Shown here: piece after piece, positions 36,365-44,603 of the stretch
Layout of the letters: each line of letters begins with the position of its first letter
Position numbering within the stretch: the stretch's first letter is position 1
Assembly: GCA_002350525.1 (NCBI GenBank)
Contig: DEFA01000045.1
Coordinates: forward strand, 1 to 64,000
DNA: 64,000 bases
From: Lachnospiraceae bacterium UBA2864
GTDB taxonomy: Bacteria > Bacillota > Clostridia > Lachnospirales > Lachnospiraceae
Reading direction: 5' to 3'
The notes under the pieces: generated by a model
The model's database searches: none
Told to the model about the DNA's origin: nothing
The model's input: only the letters and a program-made list of their open reading frames with translations
Made by a program: the position numbers and the translations under genes

Positions 36365-36461
36365 GTTGTTTTCCTCCGTGGATTATATTATTGTTTTTTC
36401 TTTTGGGGTGTTCCGTGTTGTCCGGAAGTTTTATGTTTTCCCCTTGTCTGAGATAAGGATA

Positions 36462-36512
36462 CTATAGGATAGTCAAGAAACCGGACAAGAAAAGGTCAAG
36501 ATATAGTCAAGA
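36462..36512 (-). promoter_or_regulatory. Response-regulator operator array matching that at 2530
   Basis: Read on the minus strand, TCT triplets lie at 36512, 36501, 36490 and 36478, with spacings N8, N8 and N9 exactly as at 2530-2566. The last part, TCTTGTCCGGTTTCTTGACT, differs from the exporter operator at one base. A -10 candidate, TATAGT, lies just downstream. Confidence 0.8.
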
Positions 36513-36532
36513 TTCGTCCTGACAATTTGTGT

Positions 36533-36611
36533 TGTACTTGTCAAGATAGGTGGACTGCACCTGTCAGGATAAGTAGATGTACTTGTCGAGAAAAACAGAT
36601 AAAAATATGTT
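36533..36611 (+). repeat. Three tandem 22-23 base repeats overlapping a promoter
   Basis: Units at 36533-36555, 36556-36577 and 36578-36600 share the core GTACTTGTCAAGATA with variations. The third supplies TTGTCG (36583-36588), which lies 17 bases from TATGTT (36606-36611), a weak promoter for the tautomerase gene. Each core contains a near-palindromic CTTGTCAAG and could be an operator. Confidence 0.6.
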
Positions 36612-36675
36612 ATGATAAATCAGTATGAATATAGACGCCGGAAGGTGTATGAAGTAATTTAAGGAGGGAACAGAG

Positions 36676-37017
36676 ATGCCATTTATTAATTCAAAGATTA
36701 CAGTGAAAGTAAGTGATGAGAAGAAAGAGGTTCTTAAGTCTGAACTGGGTAAGGCAGCTGCGATTATCGGAAAACCCGAGAGCTTTCTTATGGTCGGCTT
36801 CGAAGATGAGTACTGCCTGTACTTCGCGGGAAACAAACTTGAGAAAGGTGCTTTCGTATCAGTAGACCTGCTCGGATCTCCGAATTCCGCAGCATTTGAG
36901 AAGATGACTGCAAAGATATGTGAGATATATGAGAAGGAACTCGGAATACCGGGAAAGAATATCTATGTTGAGTATCAGACAACAAAAGACTGGGGATGGA
37001 ACGGAAGTAATTTCTAA
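36676..37017 (+). CDS. MIF-like tautomerase
   Basis: This 113-residue protein has the size and sequence of macrophage migration inhibitory factor / phenylpyruvate tautomerases. The catalytic Pro2 follows the start (MPFINSKITVKV), LGKAAAIIGKPESFLMVGF matches the family's central helix-strand unit, and IPGKNIYVEYQ the last strand. It normally forms trimers and tautomerises phenylpyruvate-like substrates; the physiological role in bacteria is uncertain. AAGGAGGGAACAG precedes the ATG. A terminator follows at once. Confidence 0.88.
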   Translation: MPFINSKITVKVSDEKKEVLKSELGKAAAIIGKPESFLMVGFEDEYCLYFAGNKLEKGAFVSVDLLGSPNSAAFEKMTAKICEIYEKELGIPGKNIYVEYQTTKDWGWNGSNF

Positions 37018-37049
37018 GAAGTATACAGTCTGTTTCAATGATTGATAGG

Positions 37050-37086
37050 AGCCCTCTTTACCTGATATGGTATGGAGGGCTTTTTG
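37050..37086 (+). terminator. Terminator after the tautomerase
   Basis: AGCCCTC (37050-37056) pairs with GAGGGCT (37075-37081), an inner ACC/GGT adds pairs, and TTTTT follows. Confidence 0.8.
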
Positions 37087-37172
37087 TGTCCTGAGCCGTA
37101 GACGCAGCGATGGAAAAAGACTGTCCTAAACCGTAGACGCAGCAATGAGTAAAAACTCTTTCAGGACACAAA
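37083..37172. repeat. 90-base element with 12-base inverted ends and internal tandem copies
   Basis: TTTGTGTCCTGA (37083-37094) and TCAGGACACAAA (37161-37172) are perfect inverted repeats. Between them lie two 35-base direct copies (37088-37122 and 37123-37157), each with CCGTAGACGCAGC. No coding frame is evident. Confidence 0.75.
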
Positions 37173-37205
37173 ACAACAAATATATAGTGATATACAATTA
37201 AAATA

Positions 37206-37257
37206 TATCGTAAAACGATAAATTTATGTTGACAAACATTTCACACGGATATATAAT
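37206..37257 (+). promoter_or_regulatory. Palindrome and consensus promoter of the first membrane/Xre module
   Basis: TATCGT-AAA-ACGATA (37206-37220) precedes TTGACA (37229-37234), a 17-base spacer and TATAAT (37252-37257). The palindrome is a likely operator, possibly for the Xre protein encoded in the same unit. Confidence 0.8.
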
Positions 37258-37289
37258 CAGACCATCAAAACGGAAATGAGGTATATGTT

Positions 37290-37769
37290 ATGAAACAAAA
37301 GGCTATAACTTACTGGCTGAAAGCTGTAGCAATCTCCATCGGACTTCTTGGCCTGGCATTCTTCGGAGGTGCAACCGCGTATGCATTTTTTTACAGACCC
37401 GATTACAACGAACCGGTACCGGAATATCTGAGACAGAATATAGTTTCCTTTTGGATATCGGCTGTAATCTGCTATACCATTCTTTTCTTCTTCTGGAGAA
37501 TAGTCAGTGAAATCGGTAAAGATAATTCATTTTCACTTGAGAATGTAAAAAACTTTAATTGTATGGCAGGCTGCGGAGTGGCAGCGATAATCGAATATAT
37601 CGCAGTCATCGTGATATGGCTTGTGAACGGCGAAGTGGAGCTGATCCCGCTGTCCTATACATTGCTGAAGATTGTATTTTTCATACTGTTTGTTGTCCTG
37701 TGCTATGCGATGTCGAAGCTTGTGAATCATGCTTACGAGATCAAACAGGAAAACGAGCTCACAATATAG
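37290..37769 (+). CDS. DUF2975-type four-helix membrane protein
   Basis: This 159-residue protein has four predicted helices. The segment IVSEIGKDNSFSLENVKNF between helices 2 and 3 is typical of DUF2975 proteins, which are usually encoded next to a small Xre regulator, as here. The function is unknown; such pairs may sense membrane state and release a repressor (inference). GGAAATGAGGTATATGTT precedes the ATG. The Xre gene follows by 11 bases. Confidence 0.8.
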   Translation: MKQKAITYWLKAVAISIGLLGLAFFGGATAYAFFYRPDYNEPVPEYLRQNIVSFWISAVICYTILFFFWRIVSEIGKDNSFSLENVKNFNCMAGCGVAAIIEYIAVIVIWLVNGEVELIPLSYTLLKIVFFILFVVLCYAMSKLVNHAYEIKQENELTI

Positions 37770-37780
37770 GAGGTGTCGGC

Positions 37781-37987
37781 ATGATAATAGTTAATCTTGA
37801 TGTTATGCTGGCAAAGCGTAAGATGAAGGTTTCCGATCTGGCAGACAGAGTCGGGATAACGCTTGCGAACATTTCAATTTTAAAAAACGGGAAAGCTAAA
37901 GCGGTCAGATTTGAAACGCTTGATAAGATATGCGAGGTTTTGGAATGTCAGCCGGGAGATATACTTGAATATCAGGAAGGGGATTAG
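37781..37987 (+). CDS. Small Xre/YozG-type HTH regulator
   Basis: This 68-residue protein is a single Cro/C1-type helix-turn-helix. It reads LAKRKMKVSDLADRVGITLANISILKNGKAKAVRF and ends in the family signature CQPGDILEYQ. The ATG at 37781 follows TAGGAGGTGTCGGC. It is closely similar to the protein at 41065 and likely binds the palindromes in front of these modules. The next gene starts two bases after its stop codon. Confidence 0.9.
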   Translation: MIIVNLDVMLAKRKMKVSDLADRVGITLANISILKNGKAKAVRFETLDKICEVLECQPGDILEYQEGD

Positions 37988-37989
37988 GA

Positions 37990-38751
37990 GTGATATCATT
38001 TACACCTATCAGATATGACAAAAAAACAAAGAGGCAGTGGATCATAAGGTTGATCATATCTTTGGTAATAATATTATCGGGCTGGGTGTTGATTTTTGCG
38101 GAACGATTTTCGAAGGATATTATTGACCATATGCATTCAGGTGTGATAGCGATTCTTTTTACGGCAATGTATTTTTCCGTTCCCGTATTCGTAATATCGG
38201 TATTGGCATTGTTAAATATATGTATATACCTTAAACGTCTTGAAAAAAACAATTTCGAAGTTCCGGATAACAAAAGAGCTTATGATAATGATCTGTCAAA
38301 GCTTCCCAGAACGGAAGCGGTAGAGAATAAATACGCCGGCGACAGCAGATTAGGCGGTCTGATATCTCTGGCAGTATATGCTGTCTTTGTGACACTTGAT
38401 ATATTTTATCAGGTTAAATGGGTTGCGGTAGAAGAGGATTTTACATTCTTCTTTGTGCTGTTTATGATAATGCATCTCTTCTTTCTTATATTTGCGGTGA
38501 TCCTCTTCAGACAGGGAAATACAGCGGATTATGTGGATAATACGGATATAGCATGGGGAAGAAAGGTAAGGATACCGATTGCCAAAACGATAAGCATACT
38601 GGTGATTACCTCGATTATAGCTGTATTCGGCTTAAAGCTTGCAGACACAATGACAGACTATATGCATAAATCCAGACAACAGAAATCCGTTAAAGTGATA
38701 TCTGTATTATCAGAAAGAGCGTTGGCGGATGTTAGTGATAGGTTAATTTGA
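37990..38751 (+). CDS. Membrane protein of unknown function
   Basis: This 253-residue protein starts at GTG (37990), directly behind the regulator's stop and with its AGGAG overlapping the start, suggesting coupled translation. It has about five predicted helices and a soluble stretch near 85-115 (NNFEVPDNKRAYDNDLSKLP). The family is not recognised. It lies in the operon of the first membrane/Xre module and precedes the DUF4153-like gene by 20 bases. Confidence 0.62.
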   Translation: MISFTPIRYDKKTKRQWIIRLIISLVIILSGWVLIFAERFSKDIIDHMHSGVIAILFTAMYFSVPVFVISVLALLNICIYLKRLEKNNFEVPDNKRAYDNDLSKLPRTEAVENKYAGDSRLGGLISLAVYAVFVTLDIFYQVKWVAVEEDFTFFFVLFMIMHLFFLIFAVILFRQGNTADYVDNTDIAWGRKVRIPIAKTISILVITSIIAVFGLKLADTMTDYMHKSRQQKSVKVISVLSERALADVSDRLI

Positions 38752-38771
38752 CATTTTAATGGAGTTTACAG

Positions 38772-40301
38772 ATGAATACGTATATGACTGATAACAATAA
38801 TTTTCAAAATATGCAGGTGATCGATGAGGAAAATACGCCCGAGATGCGATATTTCAGATTAAGGATGGCTACGCATCTTGGTGCGGCATCGCTTATCTAT
38901 GCGGCATTTGCCACATTTTGCCTGTATAAGAATCTTTCGGGTGTGACTATGCCGTTCTTTGGAATCGCAACGCTTATATATATGATCTACGGACTCAGAC
39001 AGTATGATGTGAAGCTTAAGAGAACAAGCTGGTTTATAGGATATGTTATAATGGCACTCGCGGTCTGTAACTTCATGACCGGAAATTCGACGATCCTTTT
39101 TTTCAACAATGTCGGGATAATCTTTATGATCTTCCTGTTCATGCTCCATAATGTATATGATGACAGCTGCTGGAATTTTACAAAAACGTTAAGTGCCATA
39201 TTCGAAGCATTTGTATGGTCGATAGCTGCCCTGGCGGATTTTGCGCTGGATATGAGAATTTTGAAGCAGAGGAGTATGGAGGGGTACGGAAAGAATATTA
39301 AGAAGAATTATATAAAATATATCCTGTTGGGACTCTTGATCGCTGTTCCGCTGGTTTCAATCCTGATCCTCCTTCTTTCACAGGCTGACAGAGTATTCGG
39401 CGAGCTGCTTTTTAAGTATCTCAGTTTTGATATAGACATCAGAAGCGGCATAGTTATCACCCTGACATTCTGCACTGCATTCTTTGCGGGATATTGTATG
39501 ATAAGATGCTTTTCGAAGAAAACAATCAAAGAGGAATATGATGTTAAAAGGGATCTTGAACCTCTTGTAGCTATAACTGTACTTTCGATTGTTTCGGTGA
39601 TATATCTGTTATTCTCAGTGATCCAGATCGTATATCTTTTCATGGGACAGGGGAATCCGCCTGAAGGTTACACATATGCGCAGTATGCAAGGGAAGGTTT
39701 CTTTCAGCTCCTTGTAGTCAGTCTTATAAACTTTGTTATGGTCATCTTTATCAATAACAGGTTCAGAGAGAACCGTGTGCTGAAGGTGCTTCTCACGATA
39801 ATCTCTCTTTGCACATATATAATGATTGCATCCAGTGCATTGAGAATAAAAATGTATATAGATGTTTACTATCTTACAGAATTAAGAATATGGGTTATCT
39901 GGGGACTTACGGTTCTGACACTTTTGTTTGCCGCAGTTATAGTATCGATATATAAGCAGGATTTTCCGTTATTCAGATACAGCATTGTAGTTGTAAGTGT
40001 GCTTTATATCATTATAGGATATGCCCGCCCGGATTATATGATAGCAAGGTATAATCTGGATCAGATGAATTCGGTGGAAACGTCCGGTTTAGTCAGTGAT
40101 TATGAGTACTTGAAGACTCTTTCCACAGATGCGGCCCCTGTAATAGCCGAGACCGACTTCCTGTTTACAGACGATACATTTGAAGAAGAGGTTAAGGAAG
40201 CGTATTTCAGAAGATGCAGATATTTCTATGAAAACAGAAGCTTGAGACAATTTAATATATCGGCGTATATGGCAGAAAGTTCAGCCGAAGAATATAAGTA
40301 A
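38772..40301 (+). CDS. DUF4153/DUF4173-like polytopic membrane protein
   Basis: This 509-residue protein has about 12 predicted helices between a polar N-terminus (about 1-30) and a soluble C-terminal tail of about 100 residues. Features such as GNPPEGYTYAQYAREGFFQLLVVSLINF are typical of DUF4153/DUF4173 proteins. These are common in Firmicutes and often sit near small HTH genes. The function is unknown. GGAG lies 8 bases before the ATG. A strong hairpin closes the operon. Confidence 0.75.
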   Translation: MNTYMTDNNNFQNMQVIDEENTPEMRYFRLRMATHLGAASLIYAAFATFCLYKNLSGVTMPFFGIATLIYMIYGLRQYDVKLKRTSWFIGYVIMALAVCNFMTGNSTILFFNNVGIIFMIFLFMLHNVYDDSCWNFTKTLSAIFEAFVWSIAALADFALDMRILKQRSMEGYGKNIKKNYIKYILLGLLIAVPLVSILILLLSQADRVFGELLFKYLSFDIDIRSGIVITLTFCTAFFAGYCMIRCFSKKTIKEEYDVKRDLEPLVAITVLSIVSVIYLLFSVIQIVYLFMGQGNPPEGYTYAQYAREGFFQLLVVSLINFVMVIFINNRFRENRVLKVLLTIISLCTYIMIASSALRIKMYIDVYYLTELRIWVIWGLTVLTLLFAAVIVSIYKQDFPLFRYSIVVVSVLYIIIGYARPDYMIARYNLDQMNSVETSGLVSDYEYLKTLSTDAAPVIAETDFLFTDDTFEEEVKEAYFRRCRYFYENRSLRQFNISAYMAESSAEEYK

Positions 40302-40330
40302 CCGAGCAATAGCACATAAATAATACATAA

Positions 40331-40380
40331 CTAACGTTTATCATTAAATGTATATAATTTAATGATAAACGTTAATTTTT
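40331..40380 (+). terminator. Long hairpin terminator, also possible operator
   Basis: An 18-base perfect stem (40331-40348 with 40356-40373, loop GTATATA) is followed by A and T6. It lies only two bases before the -35 of the next module, so it could also bind a regulator. Confidence 0.85.
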
Positions 40381-40382
40381 TG

Positions 40383-40411
40383 TTGACAAAGATAAATGCA
40401 AATGCTAATAT
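40383..40411 (+). promoter_or_regulatory. Promoter of the second membrane/Xre module
   Basis: TTGACA (40383-40388), a 17-base spacer and TAATAT (40406-40411), with TG upstream of the -10. Confidence 0.85.
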
Positions 40412-40462
40412 ACGGTAAAAGTCATAAGGATCCGGACGGCGAAAATATGAAAGGAGAGTACT

Positions 40463-41050
40463 ATGGAAGAGAACGTAAAGTTGGAAAAAATAAAGGAAAG
40501 CTGTAAAGTAGGGGAGAAAGTAACAAAAGTCTTTTTCGTGATATCTGTTATACTCGGAATCTGTTGCCTGATAATGATTACAATGATAGTATATTTTGGA
40601 AATGATTTTGAGTCTTTCATACAGAAGGGGATTGATTCCGGATACATAACATTTGAAAGCGGAATCGGGAGTGCGAAAGCTGTAAATATTACTATCATGA
40701 ATCCTGAAAATATACATTCCGACGTGCAGGCGGTGAAGGATGTTCTGACAGATAGACCGTATTCACTTGTATTTATTATTTACGGCACAGCAGGATGCGT
40801 GATATTTATAGTAATGGCCGTGATGATGAAGTTGGTCGGAGGCGCCTTCAGGCTCATAAGAGAAGAAGACAGTCCTTTTACGGATAAGGTTATTCACAGA
40901 GTTATGACAGTAATGATAGTCGCAAGTATTGTGATGTTCTTCAGCCCCGGAACGGTGTTCGGAATATTGGGACTGGTTTCGACATGGATTGTACATACGA
41001 TCATGGATTATGGTAAAACACTTCAGATCCAGTCGGATGAGACACTGTAG
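40463..41050 (+). CDS. DUF2975-like membrane protein, second module
   Basis: This 195-residue protein has a polar N-terminus and four predicted helices. A segment of about 55 residues between helices 1 and 2 (YFGNDFESFIQKGIDSG...) is probably extracellular, and EEDSPFTDKVIHRV corresponds to the DUF2975 connecting loop. It is a longer relative of the protein at 37290. AAAGGAGAGTACT precedes the ATG. A small Xre gene follows by 14 bases. Confidence 0.75.
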   Translation: MEENVKLEKIKESCKVGEKVTKVFFVISVILGICCLIMITMIVYFGNDFESFIQKGIDSGYITFESGIGSAKAVNITIMNPENIHSDVQAVKDVLTDRPYSLVFIIYGTAGCVIFIVMAVMMKLVGGAFRLIREEDSPFTDKVIHRVMTVMIVASIVMFFSPGTVFGILGLVSTWIVHTIMDYGKTLQIQSDETL

Positions 41051-41064
41051 ACAGGAGGCGGGAT

Positions 41065-41274
41065 ATGGGACATATAATACTCAGACTCGACAGAGTTATG
41101 GCAGACCGGAAGATGTCGCTGAATGATCTTTCGGAAAAGGTTGGTGTTTCAAATGTTAATCTGTCTAAGATGAAGAACGGTAAGATATCGGCGATAAGAT
41201 TTTCGACATTGGAAGCTATATGTGAGGCACTGGATTGTCAGCCGGGAGATATACTGGAATACAGTAAGGACTGA
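41065..41274 (+). CDS. Small Xre/YozG-type HTH regulator, second copy
   Basis: This 69-residue single helix-turn-helix protein (RVMADRKMSLNDLSEKVG, then NLSKMKNGKISAIRF) has the same CQPGDILEY ending as the protein at 37781. CAGGAGGCGGGAT precedes the ATG. Its stop codon overlaps the protease start (TGATG), so the three genes form a coupled unit. Confidence 0.9.
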   Translation: MGHIILRLDRVMADRKMSLNDLSEKVGVSNVNLSKMKNGKISAIRFSTLEAICEALDCQPGDILEYSKD

Positions 41275-42068
41275 TGGAAAATATAACTATTTACGGTGAA
41301 TGTGAAATGAGCAAAGAAAGAAGTAAAGAAAAGAATATAAAACCCATGAACAGTGAGGATAATGAGATCGATAAGATTATAGAGAAAAGTAAAGAAAAAG
41401 AACTCACTAAGAAAAAAGAATTGATCGGACTTATAATAGGCTGGATCGGAGCAATGGCCGGTCTGGTCGGAATGGCAGCATTTAATAATTTTGTGCTTAT
41501 GTCACTTTCTCTGGGTATGAGGATGGTTTTGATAATCCTGATGCGCGGAGCCCTTATGCTGATACCGTTTATAATAATGCTCATAAGCCGGGACAGATTA
41601 AGAGATTACGGATTCACAAAGGATAAATTGGGAGTACAGATCGGACTGGGATTTATTCTCGGATTTGCGGTATCATTAATGCTTACCTTTATACCGATTC
41701 TTGCAGGTAAAGGGATAATAGTGGATAACGGAAGAAGATATGTTTATGCATGGCAGTTTATGCATGAATTTATATACTGCATGGCTATCGGACTTTCGGA
41801 AGAGTATGTATTCCGAGGTTTCATATATGAGAAGGTCAGAAGACTCAGCGGCACGAATAGTATGGCTGTTATAATATCATCCATACTGTTCGGATTCATG
41901 CATCTGCTCGGCGGAAACATGATACAGGTTACGCTTACAGCTCTTCTTGGAGCACTGTTCTGTTATTTCAGACTGAAGATCAAGAATTGTTCGCTTCTGT
42001 CGATTATCATATGTCACGGAGTATATGACTTTATGATAACCGTATGTTCGTCGGCTTTTATGGGATAA
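41274..42068 (+). CDS. CPBP (CAAX/Abi-type) membrane protease
   Basis: This protein of up to 264 residues has about seven helices and the three CPBP motifs: EEYVFRG near 172 (Glu-Glu and Arg), FGFMHLLGG near 205 (His) and ICHGVYD near 245. These intramembrane metalloproteases process prenylated or signal-bearing proteins in eukaryotes and confer bacteriocin immunity in some bacteria. The start at 41274 overlaps the regulator's stop; an ATG at 41307 is an alternative. Linkage to an HTH/membrane module suggests inducible immunity or envelope maintenance (inference). Confidence 0.85.
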   Translation: MENITIYGECEMSKERSKEKNIKPMNSEDNEIDKIIEKSKEKELTKKKELIGLIIGWIGAMAGLVGMAAFNNFVLMSLSLGMRMVLIILMRGALMLIPFIIMLISRDRLRDYGFTKDKLGVQIGLGFILGFAVSLMLTFIPILAGKGIIVDNGRRYVYAWQFMHEFIYCMAIGLSEEYVFRGFIYEKVRRLSGTNSMAVIISSILFGFMHLLGGNMIQVTLTALLGALFCYFRLKIKNCSLLSIIICHGVYDFMITVCSSAFMG

Positions 42069-42093
42069 AAAAATCTTTGGAGTATCGGAATAC

Positions 42094-43104
42094 ATGAGTT
42101 TATATCTTGCGCCTATGGAAGGCATAACCACATATGTATACAGAAATGCGTTGGAAAAGCATTACGGAGGAATAGATAAATATTTCACGCCTTTTCTCAC
42201 AGCAAGTCATCTTAAGGGAAGGGAACTGAGAGAAGTTCATCCCGACAATAATGAGGGACTGAAGGTAGTCCCGCAGATTCTGACAAATGATCCGGAGCTT
42301 TTTATAACGATAACAGAGCAGCTGGTTGAGCTCGGATACAGAGAAGTGAATCTGAATCTCGGATGCCCTTCGGGAACGGTTGTATCAAAGGGGCGCGGAG
42401 CGGGATTCCTGGACAGGACCGAGGAACTGGATGGATTTCTTTATGAGATATATGATAAGCTCGTGGGAAAGACTAAGGTGAGCAGCAAAAAGAATGAACA
42501 TTCCGGTCTTAAAATATCCGTGAAAACCCGTATCGGTATGGAGTTTGAATCCGAGTGGGAAGATATACTTGAGATATATAAGAAATATCCTATATCGGAG
42601 CTGATCATACATCCGCGCCTTAGAAGTGATTTTTATTCGGGGCGAGTAAGGATGGCGGCTTATAACCATGCCCGTGAGGTGCTCGGGGATAGTTTCCCTA
42701 TCTGCTATAACGGAGATATCACGAGTGTGAGATCGTATCTTGATAAGTCGGAGGAGATCGGATTTAAACCGGCTGTTGAACAGGGCAGCAGCTGTGATGC
42801 GTTTATGATAGGCCGTGGGGTGATCATGAATCCTGAACTTCCGGGGAATATAAAGAATTACAGTGGGGAATCGACAGGGATTGATAATAGGATCGACCGT
42901 ATGCGCCTTAAGGCATTTCTGAAGGATATTACCGAAGGATATCTTGTGGAAATGGCAGGCGAGAAGCAGGTCGTTATGAAGATGAAGGAACTGTGGACTT
43001 ATCTTTCCATGGGTCTGGACATTGATAAAAAGCAGCTGAAAGCTATTCATAAAGCCACCCATTTATCGGAGTATAAGTCTGCGGTGCAGATGATACTGTA
43101 CTAA
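42094..43104 (+). CDS. dus: tRNA-dihydrouridine synthase family protein
   Basis: This 336-residue flavoprotein reduces uridines in tRNA D-loops. It begins LYLAPMEGITTYVYRN, carries the catalytic cysteine in NLNLGCPSG near 88, KISVKTRIGM near 145, IIHPRLRSDFYSG near 170 and FMIGRGVIMNP near 240. These match the Dus family, although its subtype is uncertain. A poor ribosome site (GGAG, about 15 bases away) precedes the ATG. A strong terminator overlaps its stop codon. Confidence 0.9.
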   Translation: MSLYLAPMEGITTYVYRNALEKHYGGIDKYFTPFLTASHLKGRELREVHPDNNEGLKVVPQILTNDPELFITITEQLVELGYREVNLNLGCPSGTVVSKGRGAGFLDRTEELDGFLYEIYDKLVGKTKVSSKKNEHSGLKISVKTRIGMEFESEWEDILEIYKKYPISELIIHPRLRSDFYSGRVRMAAYNHAREVLGDSFPICYNGDITSVRSYLDKSEEIGFKPAVEQGSSCDAFMIGRGVIMNPELPGNIKNYSGESTGIDNRIDRMRLKAFLKDITEGYLVEMAGEKQVVMKMKELWTYLSMGLDIDKKQLKAIHKATHLSEYKSAVQMILY

Positions 43105-43137
43105 CGAGGCACCCTCGTCAGTACAGTATCTTTTTTT
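43092..43137 (+). terminator. Terminator overlapping the dus stop codon
   Basis: GATACTGTACT and ACGAGG pair with CCTCGT and AGTACAGTATC around a short loop, with one mismatch, followed by TTTTTTT. Confidence 0.92.
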
Positions 43138-43183
43138 GCGTGTTCATGCAGTTTTTATGTTTCATTCAACTTTTCTCCGTCCG

Positions 43184-43414
43184 TTATCCTCTGAGAACAT
43201 CTCTGTATTTTCTGAGTACAAAGATATTGATAAGGTTAGCTATTATGATGCAGATCATTGCAGGAATATATGCATTAAACGGAAATTGAATTTCGAAAAT
43301 ATCCGATATAAGTAATGCACAACCGGTAAGAGCAAGAATAACATTGAGAATATAAGCAACAAAAACCTTTTTTGGAACCTTCTTGAAATTTCTGAATTTA
43401 AAAAGTTTTGACAT
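43184..43414 (-). CDS. Small two-helix membrane protein
   Basis: This 76-residue protein reads on the minus strand from ATG at 43414 with AGAGGTAAATATT upstream. It has a basic N-terminus (SKLFKFRNFKKVPKK), two predicted helices and a short basic tail. No family is recognised. A TTGACA promoter with 17-base spacing lies about 90 bases upstream, which supports it being real. Confidence 0.68.
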   Translation of the reverse strand: MSKLFKFRNFKKVPKKVFVAYILNVILALTGCALLISDIFEIQFPFNAYIPAMICIIIANLINIFVLRKYRDVLRG

Positions 43415-43510
43415 AATATTTACCTCTGCTTTCTTTTAAAAATATGATTTATTATCTGTTTCGTTTTTCTTTATTGTGTGAATCTGTGTATGTCTGCCGG
43501 CTATGGTCAT

Positions 43511-43539
43511 AATATAACACTCATCTTACAGTATGTCAA
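43511..43539 (-). promoter_or_regulatory. Promoter of the small two-helix protein
   Basis: On the minus strand TTGACA (43539-43534), a 17-base spacer and TATATT (43516-43511) give an untranslated leader of about 90 bases. Confidence 0.8.
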
Positions 43540-43790
43540 CTATATTTTACAAAAAGATTTAAAAAAATTACAAAATGCACGTATGAGGGGACAAAATGTA
43601 AATGATAATACTCCGTTAAAAATAGCGTATCCGAAAGCGTTCTTAAGGATTTTTTAAATCGATGTTTTATTATGATAATGATATAATTAGATTGTTGGTT
43701 TTCTGAGAACATGAAGGTCTTCGGGCAGAGCGAAGGATTCCTGCGTAAAGCTGTAGAAGATACGCGAAGGATTGTAGGGAGATTAATGCT
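43540..43790. other. AT-rich spacer with short GCGAAGGATT repeat
   Basis: This 250-base stretch lies between the minus-strand promoter and the phosphoesterase gene. A TGATATAAT -10-like sequence (43679-43687) may start the downstream gene. GCGAAGGATT occurs twice (43730-43739 and 43764-43773), resembling the CGAAG-rich spacers at 21615 and 56700. No gene is seen. Confidence 0.5.
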
Positions 43791-44564
43791 GTGGCGACAT
43801 ATGTAACTTCCGATATTCACGGAGAATATGATAAGTTCATAAAGCTGCTTGATAAGATAAATTTCAGCGACACTGATACGTTATATATTTTGGGCGATGT
43901 GGTGGACAGAGGCCCGGAGCCTGTGAAGATCCTGCTGAAGATTATGGAGATGCCGAATGTTATCCCCATCGTTGGTAATCACGAGCTGATGGCTATGGAA
44001 TGTATGGATTTTCTGGTGCAGGAGATTACCGAAGACGCTCTCATGAATATGAGTCCCGAGAAGATAGATAATCTGATCAACTGGCATTATAACGGCTGCG
44101 GAACAACTCTGGCGGGATTCAGAAGACTTGATGCGGAGACTCGTGAGGAAGTATCTGAGTTCATAAAGGATTTTTCAATCTTCGAAGAAGTTGAGGTTAT
44201 AAGACAGCGTAAAGATAAAGCAGACAGAAACAAAAACGATAAGATCAAAGACGGAGAGAGTGTAAAGTATCTTCTCGTACATGCGGGACTGGGGAATTAT
44301 TCTCCGAGAAAGAAGATGGAAGATTATTCCCTGTATGATCTTGTATGGGAAAGAGCTGATTATAATGTCGCATATTATCCGAGAAGAAAGAATTTCTATG
44401 TGATCACCGGACATACACCTACTATGTTGATAGAGGAAAATCCGAATCCGGGATACATATACAGATATAAGAATCATATAGCCATAGATTGTGGTGCCTG
44501 CTTCAAGGGAGGAAGGCTTGCGGCTATATGTCTGGAAAACGATGAAGAGTTTTACGTAGAGTAG
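43791..44564 (+). CDS. Metallophosphoesterase (Ser/Thr phosphatase / Ap4A hydrolase type)
   Basis: This 257-residue protein has all PPP-family metal motifs: SDIHGEYDKF (about 7-16), LGDVVDRGPEP (about 34-44), GNHELM (about 62-67), a metal histidine in LVHAGLG near 165 and TGHTPT near 205. It would dephosphorylate phosphoproteins or cleave diadenosine tetraphosphate. The start is GTG at 43791 with GGGAGAT upstream; an adjacent ATG is out of frame. The S66 peptidase gene follows by about 40 bases. Confidence 0.87.
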   Translation: MATYVTSDIHGEYDKFIKLLDKINFSDTDTLYILGDVVDRGPEPVKILLKIMEMPNVIPIVGNHELMAMECMDFLVQEITEDALMNMSPEKIDNLINWHYNGCGTTLAGFRRLDAETREEVSEFIKDFSIFEEVEVIRQRKDKADRNKNDKIKDGESVKYLLVHAGLGNYSPRKKMEDYSLYDLVWERADYNVAYYPRRKNFYVITGHTPTMLIEENPNPGYIYRYKNHIAIDCGACFKGGRLAAICLENDEEFYVE

Positions 44565-44603
44565 ACAGGTAAATATACAGTATAAGATTAAAAAGGAGTA
44601 AGT

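Noticed and set aside
37083..37172. Insertion sequence remnant
   Set aside because: The inverted ends are clear but no transposase fragment or target-site duplication is seen, so it is listed only as a repeat element.
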